The notes under the pieces are model-generated. The model did no database searches, was not told the origin of the DNA, and saw nothing but the letters and a program-made list of their open reading frames with translations. The position numbers and the translations under genes were made by a program. This document shows, in pieces, positions 31,958 through 41,050 of a stretch of DNA of 41,050 nt. The stretch is taken from contig JALSJD010000236.1 in assembly GCA_026989535.1 (NCBI GenBank), positions 1-41,050 on the forward strand, written 5' to 3'. The stretch's first letter is position 1. Each line of letters starts with the position of its first letter. The stretch is from Cyclobacteriaceae bacterium (lineage in GTDB: Bacteria; Bacteroidota; Bacteroidia; Cytophagales; Cyclobacteriaceae).

Positions 31958-32809
31958 TTACTTAGCCCTTTTATCAATTCTGCTTTTAAACCCAACATTT
32001 AGAATCACTCCCATAAGTACAATTAAAATACCAGCAAAAGATTTCAGGGTATAAGCTTCATTAAAAAACAAATATCCAAATAGTAGCGCAAACACAATGC
32101 CCAGGTATTGTACACTTGAAACCTTAGATAAATCTTCGAGCTGATACGCTTTGGTCATAAAATATTGAGCAAACTGTGTGGCTACACCTATGGCTATCAA
32201 CACAGCTAATTCAACCAAATTGGGGGTTGTCCAACCTGTAAAGAGTAAGTAGATACTTGTAATAGGAATGGTTATTAAAGGAAAATAAAAAATGATTACT
32301 AAAGGATGTTCACTCAATTTTAATTTTCGAATACTATTATAAGCCATACCAGAAGCCAATGCCGAAGAAATGCCAATGCCTAATTGCAATTGAGTAACTC
32401 TGGGATCAAACCCTTGAATTAAAATAACCCCAATAAATGAAATTAAGAAAAACACCCACTGTACAGAATAGACTCTTTCTTTTACAATAAAGATTCCGAG
32501 CAAGGAGGTAAATATGGGCGATAAGTATTGAATAGCTACCGCACTTGCCAGCGGCATTTCTTTAATGGTTGCAAAAAATAACAATAAACCTATTGAGCCT
32601 GCAATTCCTCTAATCATCAACCACTTTTTATTAGTACCCCAAAGGTTTATTCCTAATTTTTTTAGCGTAAAAAAAGAAATCAAAAATGATATAATGGATC
32701 TAAAAAAGACGATTTCAACAGGCCCAATTCTTGGAACAGACTTAATAAGCACGTTCATAGCGGCAAAAAACAAGATTGCCACTAACATATACTGTACCCC
32801 TTTACTCAT
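31958..32809 (-). CDS. EamA-family (DMT) membrane transporter
   Basis: 283 residues with ten membrane helices in two repeats of five. Family features are PVEIVFFRSIISFLISFF after helix 1 and AVAIQYLSPIFTSLLGIFIV KE-type helix ends in each half (second half SSVQYLGIVFALLFGYLFFN EAY). These proteins export metabolites or amino acids; the substrate cannot be told. The start overlaps the stop of the ABC ATPase gene by one base (TAATG), so they are co-transcribed, though no functional tie is evident. Confidence 0.88.
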   Translation of the reverse strand: MSKGVQYMLVAILFFAAMNVLIKSVPRIGPVEIVFFRSIISFLISFFTLKKLGINLWGTNKKWLMIRGIAGSIGLLLFFATIKEMPLASAVAIQYLSPIFTSLLGIFIVKERVYSVQWVFFLISFIGVILIQGFDPRVTQLQLGIGISSALASGMAYNSIRKLKLSEHPLVIIFYFPLITIPITSIYLLFTGWTTPNLVELAVLIAIGVATQFAQYFMTKAYQLEDLSKVSSVQYLGIVFALLFGYLFFNEAYTLKSFAGILIVLMGVILNVGFKSRIDKRAK

Positions 32810-33477
32810 TAGGATGCAATAAGCCCGTCTTGGATAACTACTTTCCGATCTGCGATGTCTGCTAGGTGTTCATTATGAGTTACAATCACAAATGTTTGCC
32901 CTAATTCGTCTCTCAATTTAAAAAATAAATTATGCAGCTCCTCTGCGCTGGCAGAATCTAAATTACCACTGGGTTCATCTGCAAAAATAATTTTAGGCTT
33001 ATTAATTAAAGCCCTGGCCACCGCCACACGTTGCTGCTCCCCACCCGAAAGCTGCGAAGGTTTATGCATTTTTCGCTCAGTTATACCAAGTATATTAAAC
33101 AATTCATCCGCATACCCTTTCGTTTCTTTGGTATCCTTGCCGCTTATTAAAGCAGGCATAAGCACATTTTCTAAAGCTGTAAATTCAGGTAAAAGGTTAT
33201 GAAATTGAAATACAAACCCAATGGTAGAGTTTCTAAACGAGGCTATTTTTTTGCTTCCGAGCCCTCGTATTTCTTGTGCATCAATAATAAGCGAGCCAGA
33301 GTCTTCGTTTTCTAAGGTTCCTAAAATATGAAGCAATGTACTTTTGCCTGCACCAGAGACACCCACTATCGAAATTATTTCTTTCTCATAAACCTCTAAG
33401 TTTATTCCTTTTAATACCTGCACATCTCCATAAGATTTAACAAGGTTTTGGGCACGAAGTATCGCTGCTTTAATCAT
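32809..33477 (-). CDS. lolD: LolD-like ABC transporter ATPase
   Basis: 222 residues from the ATG at 33477 (MIKAAILRAQNLVKSYGDVQ); the longer frame runs into the sucC promoter and is not credible. Walker A is GVSGAGKST, Q-loop FQFHNLLPEF, signature LSGGEQQRVAVARAL, Walker B KIIFADEPSGNLD, and the switch His is in VIVTHNEHLA. This is the LolD/MacB group, which powers release of lipoproteins from, or mechanotransmission at, the inner membrane. No LolC/E-type permease is adjacent. It is divergent from sucC. Confidence 0.85.
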   Translation of the reverse strand: MIKAAILRAQNLVKSYGDVQVLKGINLEVYEKEIISIVGVSGAGKSTLLHILGTLENEDSGSLIIDAQEIRGLGSKKIASFRNSTIGFVFQFHNLLPEFTALENVLMPALISGKDTKETKGYADELFNILGITERKMHKPSQLSGGEQQRVAVARALINKPKIIFADEPSGNLDSASAEELHNLFFKLRDELGQTFVIVTHNEHLADIADRKVVIQDGLIAS

Positions 33478-33520
33478 AGTTGCCAAACTTAATAAATTAA
33501 ATTTTAATGGCTTACTTTGC

Positions 33521-33551
33521 TTGAAATAATAAGTGAAAATAAGTACCTTCG
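33521..33551 (+). promoter_or_regulatory. sucC promoter (Bacteroidota type)
   Basis: TTG (33521-33523), 20 bases, then TACCTTCG (33544-33551). Near-consensus TTG-N20-TAnnTTTG, 55 bases before the sucC ATG. Confidence 0.65.
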
Positions 33552-33605
33552 CACAACATTTTACCATCCTACACAGGCGGTATTAAAACTAATAAAAATT
33601 CAAAT

Positions 33606-34796
33606 ATGAATATTCACGAGTATCAGGCCAAAGACATTCTTGCAAGCTACGGAGTTAGAATTCAAAAAGGAGTTGTTGCTGAATCTAAAGAGGCGGCCGT
33701 AAAAGCAGCCAAACAACTTAATAGAGATACAGGTACAGAATGGTATGTAATAAAAGCCCAAATTCACGCAGGTGGCAGAGGAAAAGGCGGAGGCGTTAAG
33801 CTTGCTAAAAGCATTGATGAAGTTTCTACTATTTCGGATGAGATTTTAGGAATGCAATTGATTACACACCAAACAGGCCCTGAAGGCAAAAAGGTAAACA
33901 AAGTACTAATTGCAGAAGATGTGTACTACCCCGGTGCCTCTGAACCGAAAGAATATTACCTAAGTATATTACTCGACAGGGATAAGGGCTGCAATGTTAT
34001 TATGGCCTCTACCGAAGGTGGAATGGATATTGAAACCGTAGCTGAAGAAACTCCTGAAAAAATTATAAAAGAGTGGATAGACCCCAGAGTTGGCCTTCAA
34101 GGTTTTCAAGCAAGAAAAGTTGCCTTTGCACTTGGACTAGAAGGTGCGGGCTTTAAAGAAATGGTTAAATTTATTTTTAACCTATATAAAGCGTATGAAG
34201 CTACCGATTCTTCTCAGTTTGAAATCAATCCTGTTTTAAAAACATCGGATGATAAAATACTTGCCGTAGATGCCAAAGTAAATATAGATGATAATGCACT
34301 ATACAGACATAAAGACATTGCCGAACTCAGAGATTTATCAGAAGAGGATCCATTGGAAGTTGAAGCAGGAAAATCTGATTTAAATTATGTTCGGCTAGAT
34401 GGCAACGTAGGCTGTATGGTAAATGGAGCTGGACTGGCCATGGCCACAATGGATATTATTAAACTATCGGGTGGAGAACCTGCTAACTTTTTAGATGTTG
34501 GTGGAAGTGCCAATGCTGAAACAGTGGAAGCTGGTTTTAGAATTATTTTAAAAGAGCCAAATGTAAAAGCTATTTTAATTAATATTTTTGGTGGTATTGT
34601 ACGCTGCGATAGAGTTGCCAATGGTGTGGTGGAAGCCTATAAAAACATTGGCACCATAGATATTCCTATCATTGTGCGTTTACAAGGCACTAATGCTGAA
34701 GAAGGCGCAGAAATCATTAAAAAATCTGGCTTAAAAGTAACCTCTGCTGTGGTGTTAAAAGATGCTGCTGAAAGAGTTAAAGAAGCGTTAGCTTAA
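33606..34796 (+). CDS. sucC: Succinyl-CoA ligase (ADP-forming) beta subunit
   Basis: 396 residues, the expected length. An ATP-grasp domain begins [17 protein letters not shown] and includes [20 protein letters not shown]. The CoA-ligase domain has [32 protein letters not shown] and [16 protein letters not shown]. It makes succinate and ATP from succinyl-CoA in the citric acid cycle, together with an alpha subunit that is not in this window. Followed 7 bases later by a tRNA gene on the same strand. Confidence 0.97.
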   Translation: MNIHEYQAKDILASYGVRIQKGVVAESKEAAVKAAKQLNRDTGTEWYVIKAQIHAGGRGKGGGVKLAKSIDEVSTISDEILGMQLITHQTGPEGKKVNKVLIAEDVYYPGASEPKEYYLSILLDRDKGCNVIMASTEGGMDIETVAEETPEKIIKEWIDPRVGLQGFQARKVAFALGLEGAGFKEMVKFIFNLYKAYEATDSSQFEINPVLKTSDDKILAVDAKVNIDDNALYRHKDIAELRDLSEEDPLEVEAGKSDLNYVRLDGNVGCMVNGAGLAMATMDIIKLSGGEPANFLDVGGSANAETVEAGFRIILKEPNVKAILINIFGGIVRCDRVANGVVEAYKNIGTIDIPIIVRLQGTNAEEGAEIIKKSGLKVTSAVVLKDAAERVKEALA

Positions 34797-34803
34797 AGAA
34801 TTA

Positions 34804-34880
34804 GCACTCGTAGTTCAACTGGATAGAATATCGGATTTCGGCTCCGAGGGTTGAGGGTTCGAGTCCTTCCGAGTGCGCCA
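34804..34880 (+). tRNA. tRNA-Arg (anticodon TCG)
   Basis: A full cloverleaf of 77 bases. The acceptor stem GCACTCG (34804-34810) pairs with CGAGTGC (34870-34876), followed by G and an encoded CCA. The anticodon stem TCGGA/TCCGA encloses loop TTTCGGC, giving anticodon TCG at 34838-34840. The T arm contains TTCGAGT. It reads arginine codons of the CGN box. Confidence 0.93.
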
Positions 34881-34881
34881 T

Positions 34882-34911
34882 AAGACCTTGCAAAATTGCA
34901 AGGTCTTTTTT
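34882..34911 (+). terminator. Terminator after tRNA-Arg
   Basis: AAGACCTTGCA (34882-34892) pairs with TGCAAGGTCTT (34897-34907), then a T run. It starts 2 bases after the tRNA CCA end. Confidence 0.9.
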
Positions 34912-34917
34912 AATTAT

Positions 34918-34948
34918 TTGCATTTTGGCATATATCCTTTTACCTTTA
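34918..34948 (+). promoter_or_regulatory. Promoter of the DUF6089 gene (Bacteroidota type)
   Basis: TTG (34918-34920), a 20-base spacer, then TACCTTTA (34941-34948), one base from TAnnTTTG at the end. It lies 20 bases before the ATG. Confidence 0.6.
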
Positions 34949-34967
34949 AGCATTCTAATAAGTACTA

Positions 34968-35876
34968 ATGAAACGACTTATACTAATTTTTCTTCTTTCA
35001 GCCTTTAGCTTTCAGCTATTTGCCCAAAGCTTTTACAATCGTAGAATTGAACGCCAATGGATTGCTTCCTTTGGCACTGGCACGGCCAAATACTTTGGAG
35101 ATTTAGCCAATCCTGGGGAATTATTTGAAGGCACCCGATGGAATATTGAAGGAGGGATTGAGCGAAGAATTGATGGCAGGTTTTCAACCAGAGCATCTTT
35201 AACTGTTTTTCAGCTAACTGGAGGAGATCAATTTGCTGATACCCAAGGTCGGAAAACAAGAAACTTAAATTTTACAACTACAGCTTTTGAACTGGCAGTA
35301 ACTGGTACCGTACAATTATTTGAAGATGGCGCTCGCTATTACCAACGAAAACCTATTAATTTCTTTCTGTTAGCAGGCATTGGTGCTACTTGGTATGTTC
35401 CTAAAGGGTTATCAACCAATTTATACCACGATGGCTCTCCAAATCCATCGGCAGGTAAAATGGTAGCTTTACGAAAACTTGAAACCGAACAAGTAAGCTA
35501 CTCTCCTGTAACTGTTGTGGTGCCCCTTGGAGCCGGAGCCAAAATAATGGCAACTCCATTTTTAAACATTACAGTTTCAGGTGCTTACCGATTTACCTTT
35601 ACAGACTACATTGATGATGTAAGTACTGTTTATCCCGGAATTGCAGCATTCGAAGACCCATTAGCAGCAGCTATGAGTGATAAAAGATTTGAAATTGAAG
35701 ATGGGTTTGTTGCAGAACCTGGTGCAAAAAGAGGCAACCCAGATAATAAGGATGGTTATTTTATCCTCAGCATTAGAGCCGACTACTTTTTACCGCCTAA
35801 TATTTTTACCGCAAAAAGCAGGGGATCAAAACCTGGCAAGCGATCGAAGTATAAAAACGGTAGAAAAAGAAGGTAA
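34968..35876 (+). CDS. DUF6089-like outer-membrane beta-barrel protein
   Basis: 302 residues with a signal peptide (LILIFLLSAFSFQLFAQ). The mature start ASFGTGTAKYFGDLANPGEL matches DUF6089-type barrels of Bacteroidota, a group near the T9SS protein PorG. Further barrel strands include FNLTVSGAYRFTFTDYIDD-like segments (here NITVSGAYRFTFTDYIDDV). The C-terminus is a basic tail (KSRGSKPGKRSKYKNGRKRR), an unusual ending for a barrel, perhaps a periplasmic extension. PorP/SprF and a CHU-like gene lie downstream, so a role in surface assembly is plausible but unproven. Confidence 0.75.
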   Translation: MKRLILIFLLSAFSFQLFAQSFYNRRIERQWIASFGTGTAKYFGDLANPGELFEGTRWNIEGGIERRIDGRFSTRASLTVFQLTGGDQFADTQGRKTRNLNFTTTAFELAVTGTVQLFEDGARYYQRKPINFFLLAGIGATWYVPKGLSTNLYHDGSPNPSAGKMVALRKLETEQVSYSPVTVVVPLGAGAKIMATPFLNITVSGAYRFTFTDYIDDVSTVYPGIAAFEDPLAAAMSDKRFEIEDGFVAEPGAKRGNPDNKDGYFILSIRADYFLPPNIFTAKSRGSKPGKRSKYKNGRKRR

Positions 35877-36021
35877 GTAATAACTCGCCTGAGTAAAATA
35901 ATCGAATACAAAGAGTGTTTTCTTTCAGATTAATACCAAGCTTTACCTTACTGGCTTTAATTCGAGTTTAAAATAGTTACAGTTCCCAAAATAAGTTTTT
36001 TAACTTGCCATCCCAATAACA

Positions 36022-36194
36022 ATTCAGCAGGCAATGTCGTTTAGTTAAGCCGGAACGTCATCGCGAGGCACAGCCTGCCCCGTTTTTTCGGGGAAGCGAT
36101 CTCAAATTTTGGATATCCAGCGTTGAAACAAGCAGACTGCCGCACTACGCTCGCAGTGACGAAAAGCTTAACTAAACGACATTGATTCAGCAGG
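36022..36194. mobile_element. MITE-like element with 19-bp terminal repeats and 10-bp target duplication
   Basis: The element is 36032-36184 (153 bp). Perfect terminal inverted repeats CAATGTCGTTTAGTTAAGC (36032-36050) and GCTTAACTAAACGACATTG (36166-36184) are flanked by the direct repeat ATTCAGCAGG at 36022-36031 and 36185-36194. Inside is a second inverted pair, GTCATCGCGAG with CTCGCAGTGAC, of the same type as 26038-26297. It encodes nothing. The bases 35877-36021 before it hold no feature I can support. Confidence 0.85.
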
Positions 36195-36213
36195 TGTCAT
36201 TTGCAATTAGAAC

Positions 36214-37260
36214 CTAAATGTCTGGGCAAGGAATTAGTCGCACATTTTTAGGTGGCTTACGTGGGTCGCCTGTAAACCAGGCATACGAAAGTGAAAACTC
36301 GTGAGCTCCACCACTCGAAGACCCTAATTTAGAAATGGTTATATCATAACTATAACCTACCTTAAACATGCTATCCTTAGCCCTTTTTGTAAAGCCTAAC
36401 AGCACCACTACCGATTCGTTATTCGTAATTTCGTTTACACGCTTATAAGGCACACCTCTGTACCATAAGCCAAATACAATAGGCTCAAACGTTAGGTACA
36501 TTCCTAAATCAATTTGGGTAAACCTGCCTTGCTGCTTGTATTGAAAAGTAGGTGTTAAACTACGTTCTTGAGGACGAGTGTACATACCCTGCCCAGTTAC
36601 ACCTGGGGTAAATTGAAACTTATAGCCGCCATGTACCGATATTTTCATCGGCAACTTATCCTCCTCGCCAATTAACGATTGGTTGGGTTGATTAAGATGA
36701 TCTACCGCTACCCCCAACCAAACATCGTTTGAGTATAGCAACACGCCTGTACCCATATTAAAAAAATTCTTAAGCGCTCCTGCATCAAATTGCTCATTGG
36801 TAGGATTGGTTAAAACCCCATTTACATATTGATCGCCAAAAGTGAGGTTTGAAAAATTTATATCACGCAAATAATAACCTGCATTTGCTCCTGCCCTTAA
36901 TGTAAACGTTTGAGAAATAGGCAATTGATACGAATAAGTTCCGGTAAAGCTTGTAGAGCGTAAACCAGCCAACCCTGCCTTATCCGTTTGAATTAAGAAG
37001 CCAATTCCACTATTTTTATCATCTATAAAATGATCGACATAAGCAGATAAGGTAACAAAATTAGCCTGTAAGGCAGGCCATTGGTTACGATAATTAGTAC
37101 CCACCCGTGTTAATTGAGTAGCGCCTGTAAATGCAGGGTTTAAATACAACGGAGCAGAATAAAACTGAGAAAATTGCACATCTTGTCCAAAAACAGTAGC
37201 GCTTTTTAGAATTATAAAAAATGTGATTGCTAGTGCGAGTCGTTTATTCAATTTTATCAA
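36214..37260 (-). CDS. PorP/SprF-family type IX secretion outer-membrane protein
   Basis: About 349 residues. The signature QDVQFSQFYSAPLYLNPAFT GA directly follows the signal peptide, and the C-terminal GYSYDITISKLG then HEFSLSYAW is typical. These barrels are needed for outer-membrane attachment or secretion of type IX substrates, especially proteins with type-B C-terminal domains. There is no ATG: the frame opens at TTG 37281, but that TTG lies inside a possible -7 box (TACTTTG), so the TTG at 37260 (IKLNKRLALAITFFIILK as signal) is preferred. The neighbour on the other strand is a large CHU-like protein, its probable client. Confidence 0.85.
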   Translation of the reverse strand: MIKLNKRLALAITFFIILKSATVFGQDVQFSQFYSAPLYLNPAFTGATQLTRVGTNYRNQWPALQANFVTLSAYVDHFIDDKNSGIGFLIQTDKAGLAGLRSTSFTGTYSYQLPISQTFTLRAGANAGYYLRDINFSNLTFGDQYVNGVLTNPTNEQFDAGALKNFFNMGTGVLLYSNDVWLGVAVDHLNQPNQSLIGEEDKLPMKISVHGGYKFQFTPGVTGQGMYTRPQERSLTPTFQYKQQGRFTQIDLGMYLTFEPIVFGLWYRGVPYKRVNEITNNESVVVLLGFTKRAKDSMFKVGYSYDITISKLGSSSGGAHEFSLSYAWFTGDPRKPPKNVRLIPCPDI

Positions 37261-37537
37261 TTTATTTTTATACAGTGGCAAAGTAGAATAAATATCTTAA
37301 AAAAGTAAAGCTTTAACCTTGTAAACTTACGAGGTAGTGCGTAAATAGTTTGATTTATAACTCTTTTTTTGCTTCCTCTTTTATCTGGCAACTCCCAACT
37401 TCGAACTTCGAACTTTCCACTTTTACCAAATAATCAATTAGTTTAGTAAACTTTTGCTGGCTAGGTCACTTTTATCCCATTACGATGTATCCAAAGTTAG
37501 TAATTTAACGTTACACTATTACATTTAGTATTTATAT

Positions 37538-40500
37538 ATGCCTATACATTTAAAAACCTCCATTTTTAGTTTTGGCCTGCTTTGTTTGTTGTTTGTTTCA
37601 AGCATCTCTTATGCGCAAGATTTTAGTACCCAGCACTGGTATTTTGGCAACACTAATGTTGCTGTAGAGTTTACCAGACCCAATAATGCCCCTGTTTTAG
37701 TAACCGATTATAAAGTACCTCCATTTAATATAAATGGAAAAGGCAACGCTACTGCCAATAGACCCGAAACAGGAGATTTACTATTTTATACCGATGGATA
37801 TGAAGTATTTGATGTTACTTATGGCTTTATGAGTGGCATTACTTTAACTGATAAATTAGATGCTGATGTAAATAAAAACCAAAGCGTAGCCATTGCCACC
37901 GCACCACAGGCAGGCATTAATACATTATATTACATATTTACCAACACCCCTGCCGGAGCCATTCATTACTCCGAAGTGGATATGACCGCCAATGGTAGTA
38001 ATGCCGTTTTTTTGCAACCATCACTAGGCTCGGTAACTAGCAGAAATAATGTAATTGCCAATAGCACAGCCAATGCGTCTGATGCAATGTTGGTTATTAA
38101 TGATGATGCTAATGGGTATTGGCTAATTACTCTGGATCAGGGCAGTAATGATTATAAGGCGTTGCATATTGACAACTCAACTCCCGCCAGTTGGGTAGAA
38201 GTAGTATCCACTCCTGTAGGAGCCATTGCAATAGATGCAGCTCATATAGCTTACGACCCTAATACAAACAAAATCGCAGTGGCTCCCAAAACCTCCAATG
38301 TTAATATTCAACTTTTTGATTTTGACCCTGTTTCAGGTATTATCACATTTGATAGAGATTTGTTAAATACAGGTAATGCCGATTTTGCTACCGAAGCCAT
38401 ATTTGATGTGGCATTTTCGAATGATGGAACTAAACTGTATTATTCTCGCTATGGAAACCAGCTAGGCTTAGAAGGAAACCTTATGCAGGTAGATTTGAAT
38501 GCCCCACCAATAAATGCGCCTATTTCTGAGTTAACTTCTCCTGTTTTCGGAAGTTATGGATTGCAAAAAGGATCCGATGGTAATCTATATCATTTATATC
38601 AGGCAGTCAATGGGGGGCCTTTTTTAATCGGTCAATTAACAGATATTGATACAGAGGCCGACTTAACAACCTACACCCCAGCCATCGAAAATGCACAGGA
38701 TTTTAATTCATTTCAATTTCCTGCTTTTTTACCTAACAGGCCACCTATGTTAAGCGTTAATTTTACATTTGCTGGAGAATGCGCTAATACGCCAACAGCA
38801 TTTTTTCCTACCATATCACCTGCACCCACCAACGTAGAATGGGAGTTTGGGGATGGCTCAACTTCGAATGAATTGGCACCATTTTATACTTATCAGGCTG
38901 CATACTCTGGAGATGTTAGGCTAACCGCTTTTTTAAACGGGCAATCACAAGAAGTGCTTATCCCCATTAACGTAGTCGATTTTCAACTGCAACTTACCTT
39001 ACCTCAGGATACTGTGGCTTGTAAATGCCAGCTTCCTGTTAATGGGCCGGTATGCGAGGAGTTTAGCGTTACTGTGCAAGCACAAAACGAAACAGCAAAC
39101 ACCACTTATGTTTGGTCTAACGGAGATATAGGTAAAAAATTAGTGCCTCATGAGGCTGGCTATTATTATGTTATTGCCACCGATGGAGCTTGCTCTACGT
39201 ATGCAGGCGTTGAAGTGCAGGAATACGACACCTCACTTCCTGGTATTACTCCAGAACAAAGGTCGAATGTATGGTACTTCGGTAATCAGGCAGGCATCGA
39301 CTTTAACCCGCCTCCTACGGCTTTGTCTGATGGAGCAATGAATGCGATGGAAGGCTGTACGGCCGTATCTGATGGCAATGGAGAAATAATATTTTATACC
39401 GATGGCGATATTATTTTTGACCAAACACATAACCAAATAGATTTGGGACCGGGTGGTACTTTGGGAGGAACTCCCAATACCATAAGCTCTGAAACCACCG
39501 CTGCCCAATCGGTAATTGCCGTAGAATACGATGCAAGTGATGAAACACTATTTTACATTTTTACCACCCAAAACACAGACCCAACTTCACCGGATTATAA
39601 CTTTAGCTATTCATTATTCGACCTAAAGTTAAATGGAGGGCTTGGAGGAATTACAGAGCAAAACATACCCTTATTTAGTAAAAGCACCGAAAGAATTACG
39701 GCTTCTAATAGTTGGGCAATAATACATGAATATGGCAATAATAACTTTAGAGCTTACCCAATTACAGTAGATGGTATAGGAAGCCCTGTGGTAAGTAGTG
39801 TGGGCGAAGATTATAGCCTGTTAAATGCTAAAAACGGGAAAGGCTATATGAAATTAAATGGGACTAGGCTTGGAGTAGCTGTAGTAGAAAATAAAGAAGA
39901 TGGCAATGGCATAACTAATTACTTAGATGTATTTGATTTTAACCCTACCAATGGCGAAATTGATAGTTTAGAAAGAATTGATCTTACAGACGATGGAGCT
40001 ATTGGCGAAGCTTATGGAATAGAATTTAGGGGCAATAAAATATTTGTTTCCATAAGAAATGGTGCTAGTTCTCAAATAATGGAATACTTTTTTGACGTAA
40101 ATAATAACGATGCCATCACTTTTATTTCTACCATTTACCAAGGGGCAGAAATAGGCGCCATTCAAACGGGGCCGGATGGAACAATTTATGTGGCACAAAA
40201 TGGAACCAATGCTTTAGGAAGCATTGGACTTGGCACTGCAGACGACCAAGCCTCAAATTACAACCCCAATGGTTTTCCGCTTGCCGCAGGCACCAATAGC
40301 CAATTAGGGCTGCCTAATTATATAGACCCCTCCGGTACTGGCGGTGCTGCTCCTGTGCTTTCGGTAACCCCTGGTTGTGCCGGAGAGTACACCTATTTTT
40401 CCACAACACTATCATCTAGTATAGATAATGTATCTTGGAATATATCACCGCAACCAAACACCAATAACATTACGCTTTATTCTTCTCAACAGGCAATAGA

Positions 40501-41050
40501 CTCCTTTATTTTTGATACACCCGGAGTTTACAGAATAGCAGTTTTAATTACCAATAGGTGTTTTGCAAATTTAGGATTAACCGGTATTGATGATGATGTA
40601 ATTATTACTATTAACCCTCCCATTCCACCTGCCAACAGAATGAGTACATTTCTTTGCGGTGGAACTGCCACATTACAGCCTTATGACAATTCAGTAGATG
40701 TTTCAAATTTTAGCTTTACTTGGTTTTTTGAAGCACAGCCAGTAATAGTAGGAACAAGCCCAACACTTGTAGTAACTAAAACAGGCAATTATTCTGTAAG
40801 TATAATAGATAATACTACTGGTTGTAATACCAATGCAGAAGCTTTTGTAGCCGCTGGACTCAATGTTGACTTAGGCTCCCCATTGGTTATTTGCGAAAAC
40901 GATGCCCTGTTAATTGACTCTGGGGTTACTGCTGACCCTGGAGGTTATATTTGGTCGGTAGATGGGGTGGTAGCTCAAATTGAGTCACAGGTTTTTAACT
41001 TTGGGGATTACGCCATAAACACAGCTTTAGGAGGAGGAACTTATACCGTA
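37538..41050 (+). CDS. Large secreted gliding-type protein with duplicated WYFGN modules and PKD domains (partial)
   Basis: Open reading frame of 1171 codons from the ATG at 37538 to the window edge, with no stop. Signal peptide to about residue 26 (LCLLFVSSISYAQ). A first module (about 30-400) starts QHWYFGNTN, with GDLLFYTDGYEVFD soon after. A PKD-like domain near 417-450 has NVEWEFGDGST. A second module (about 572-935) starts VWYFGNQAGIDFN, with GEIIFYTDGDIIFD. Ig/PKD-like regions follow (PGCAGEYTYFS, VICENDALLIDSG). This layout is that of CHU-type proteins of Bacteroidota that end in a gliding-motility-associated C-terminal domain and are exported by T9SS. The C-terminus is outside the window, so the sorting signal is inferred. 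It is divergent from the PorP/SprF gene. Confidence 0.85.
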   Translation, partial: MPIHLKTSIFSFGLLCLLFVSSISYAQDFSTQHWYFGNTNVAVEFTRPNNAPVLVTDYKVPPFNINGKGNATANRPETGDLLFYTDGYEVFDVTYGFMSGITLTDKLDADVNKNQSVAIATAPQAGINTLYYIFTNTPAGAIHYSEVDMTANGSNAVFLQPSLGSVTSRNNVIANSTANASDAMLVINDDANGYWLITLDQGSNDYKALHIDNSTPASWVEVVSTPVGAIAIDAAHIAYDPNTNKIAVAPKTSNVNIQLFDFDPVSGIITFDRDLLNTGNADFATEAIFDVAFSNDGTKLYYSRYGNQLGLEGNLMQVDLNAPPINAPISELTSPVFGSYGLQKGSDGNLYHLYQAVNGGPFLIGQLTDIDTEADLTTYTPAIENAQDFNSFQFPAFLPNRPPMLSVNFTFAGECANTPTAFFPTISPAPTNVEWEFGDGSTSNELAPFYTYQAAYSGDVRLTAFLNGQSQEVLIPINVVDFQLQLTLPQDTVACKCQLPVNGPVCEEFSVTVQAQNETANTTYVWSNGDIGKKLVPHEAGYYYVIATDGACSTYAGVEVQEYDTSLPGITPEQRSNVWYFGNQAGIDFNPPPTALSDGAMNAMEGCTAVSDGNGEIIFYTDGDIIFDQTHNQIDLGPGGTLGGTPNTISSETTAAQSVIAVEYDASDETLFYIFTTQNTDPTSPDYNFSYSLFDLKLNGGLGGITEQNIPLFSKSTERITASNSWAIIHEYGNNNFRAYPITVDGIGSPVVSSVGEDYSLLNAKNGKGYMKLNGTRLGVAVVENKEDGNGITNYLDVFDFNPTNGEIDSLERIDLTDDGAIGEAYGIEFRGNKIFVSIRNGASSQIMEYFFDVNNNDAITFISTIYQGAEIGAIQTGPDGTIYVAQNGTNALGSIGLGTADDQASNYNPNGFPLAAGTNSQLGLPNYIDPSGTGGAAPVLSVTPGCAGEYTYFSTTLSSSIDNVSWNISPQPNTNNITLYSSQQAIDSFIFDTPGVYRIAVLITNRCFANLGLTGIDDDVIITINPPIPPANRMSTFLCGGTATLQPYDNSVDVSNFSFTWFFEAQPVIVGTSPTLVVTKTGNYSVSIIDNTTGCNTNAEAFVAAGLNVDLGSPLVICENDALLIDSGVTADPGGYIWSVDGVVAQIESQVFNFGDYAINTALGGGTYTV

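Overview
The window is AT-rich DNA from a member of the Bacteroidota, probably an environmental Cytophagales- or Flavobacteriales-like organism; the rank below phylum is uncertain. The evidence is a PorP/SprF type IX secretion protein beside a large gliding-type (CHU-like) secreted protein, many beta-barrel proteins typical of the phylum (DUF6089, DUF1302, PagL-like), DUF2141 and DUF2202 proteins, and promoters of the Bacteroidota form TTG-N20-TAnnTTTG before gapA, sucC and the DUF6089 gene.

Layout. 1-157: 3' end of a fatty-acid desaturase. 158-559: palindromic and dispersed repeats. 560-5045 (-): a beta-propeller protein and a three-part metallophosphatase/kinase-like/beta-barrel surface protein. 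5125-6327 (+): an HD domain fused to a Pycsar-type membrane effector domain. 6328-8190: a scrap yard holding a duplicated 3' end of the RnfD-like gene found at 17.7 kb, an IS110 remnant with a possible bridge-RNA region, two DnaA boxes, a single-gene integron-like cassette (DUF7003) and a decayed gene. 8195-17429: a sulfur-metabolism module with a rhodanese-type sulfurtransferase, a divergent 12-heme cytochrome c, a Phs/Psr-type molybdoenzyme (A, B and C subunits), two half-size YeeE/YedE transporters and two unusual rhodanese-like proteins whose only cysteine is the last residue. 17697-19288 (-): the intact RnfD-like gene and a DUF2202 lipoprotein. 19580-23829 (-): PagL-like deacylase, DUF2141, a pyruvate-kinase-like enzyme and a membrane class III cyclase. 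23926-30063 (-): a TetR-controlled MMPL/RND transporter cluster with a LolA-like protein, a small membrane protein, a DUF1302 porin-like protein and a lipoprotein. 30184-41050: housekeeping genes (a basic tailed protein, gapA, EamA transporter, lolD-like ABC ATPase, sucC, tRNA-Arg) and cell-surface/T9SS genes.

How it fits together. The sulfur module looks like one membrane and periplasmic electron-transfer unit: thiosulfate- or sulfane-sulfur-handling rhodaneses, sulfur-compound importers, a quinone-linked molybdoenzyme and a multiheme cytochrome. It lies between two direct copies, 147 bp long and differing at two positions, of the 3' part of the RnfD-like gene. That arrangement suggests the module arrived on a circular DNA by a single crossover into that gene. 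The most novel-looking items are the paired rhodanese-like proteins with a shared Lys-rich tail ending in Gly-Gly-Cys, the direct-repeat-bounded island, the solitary integron-like cassette, and the metallophosphatase/kinase-like/barrel fusion.
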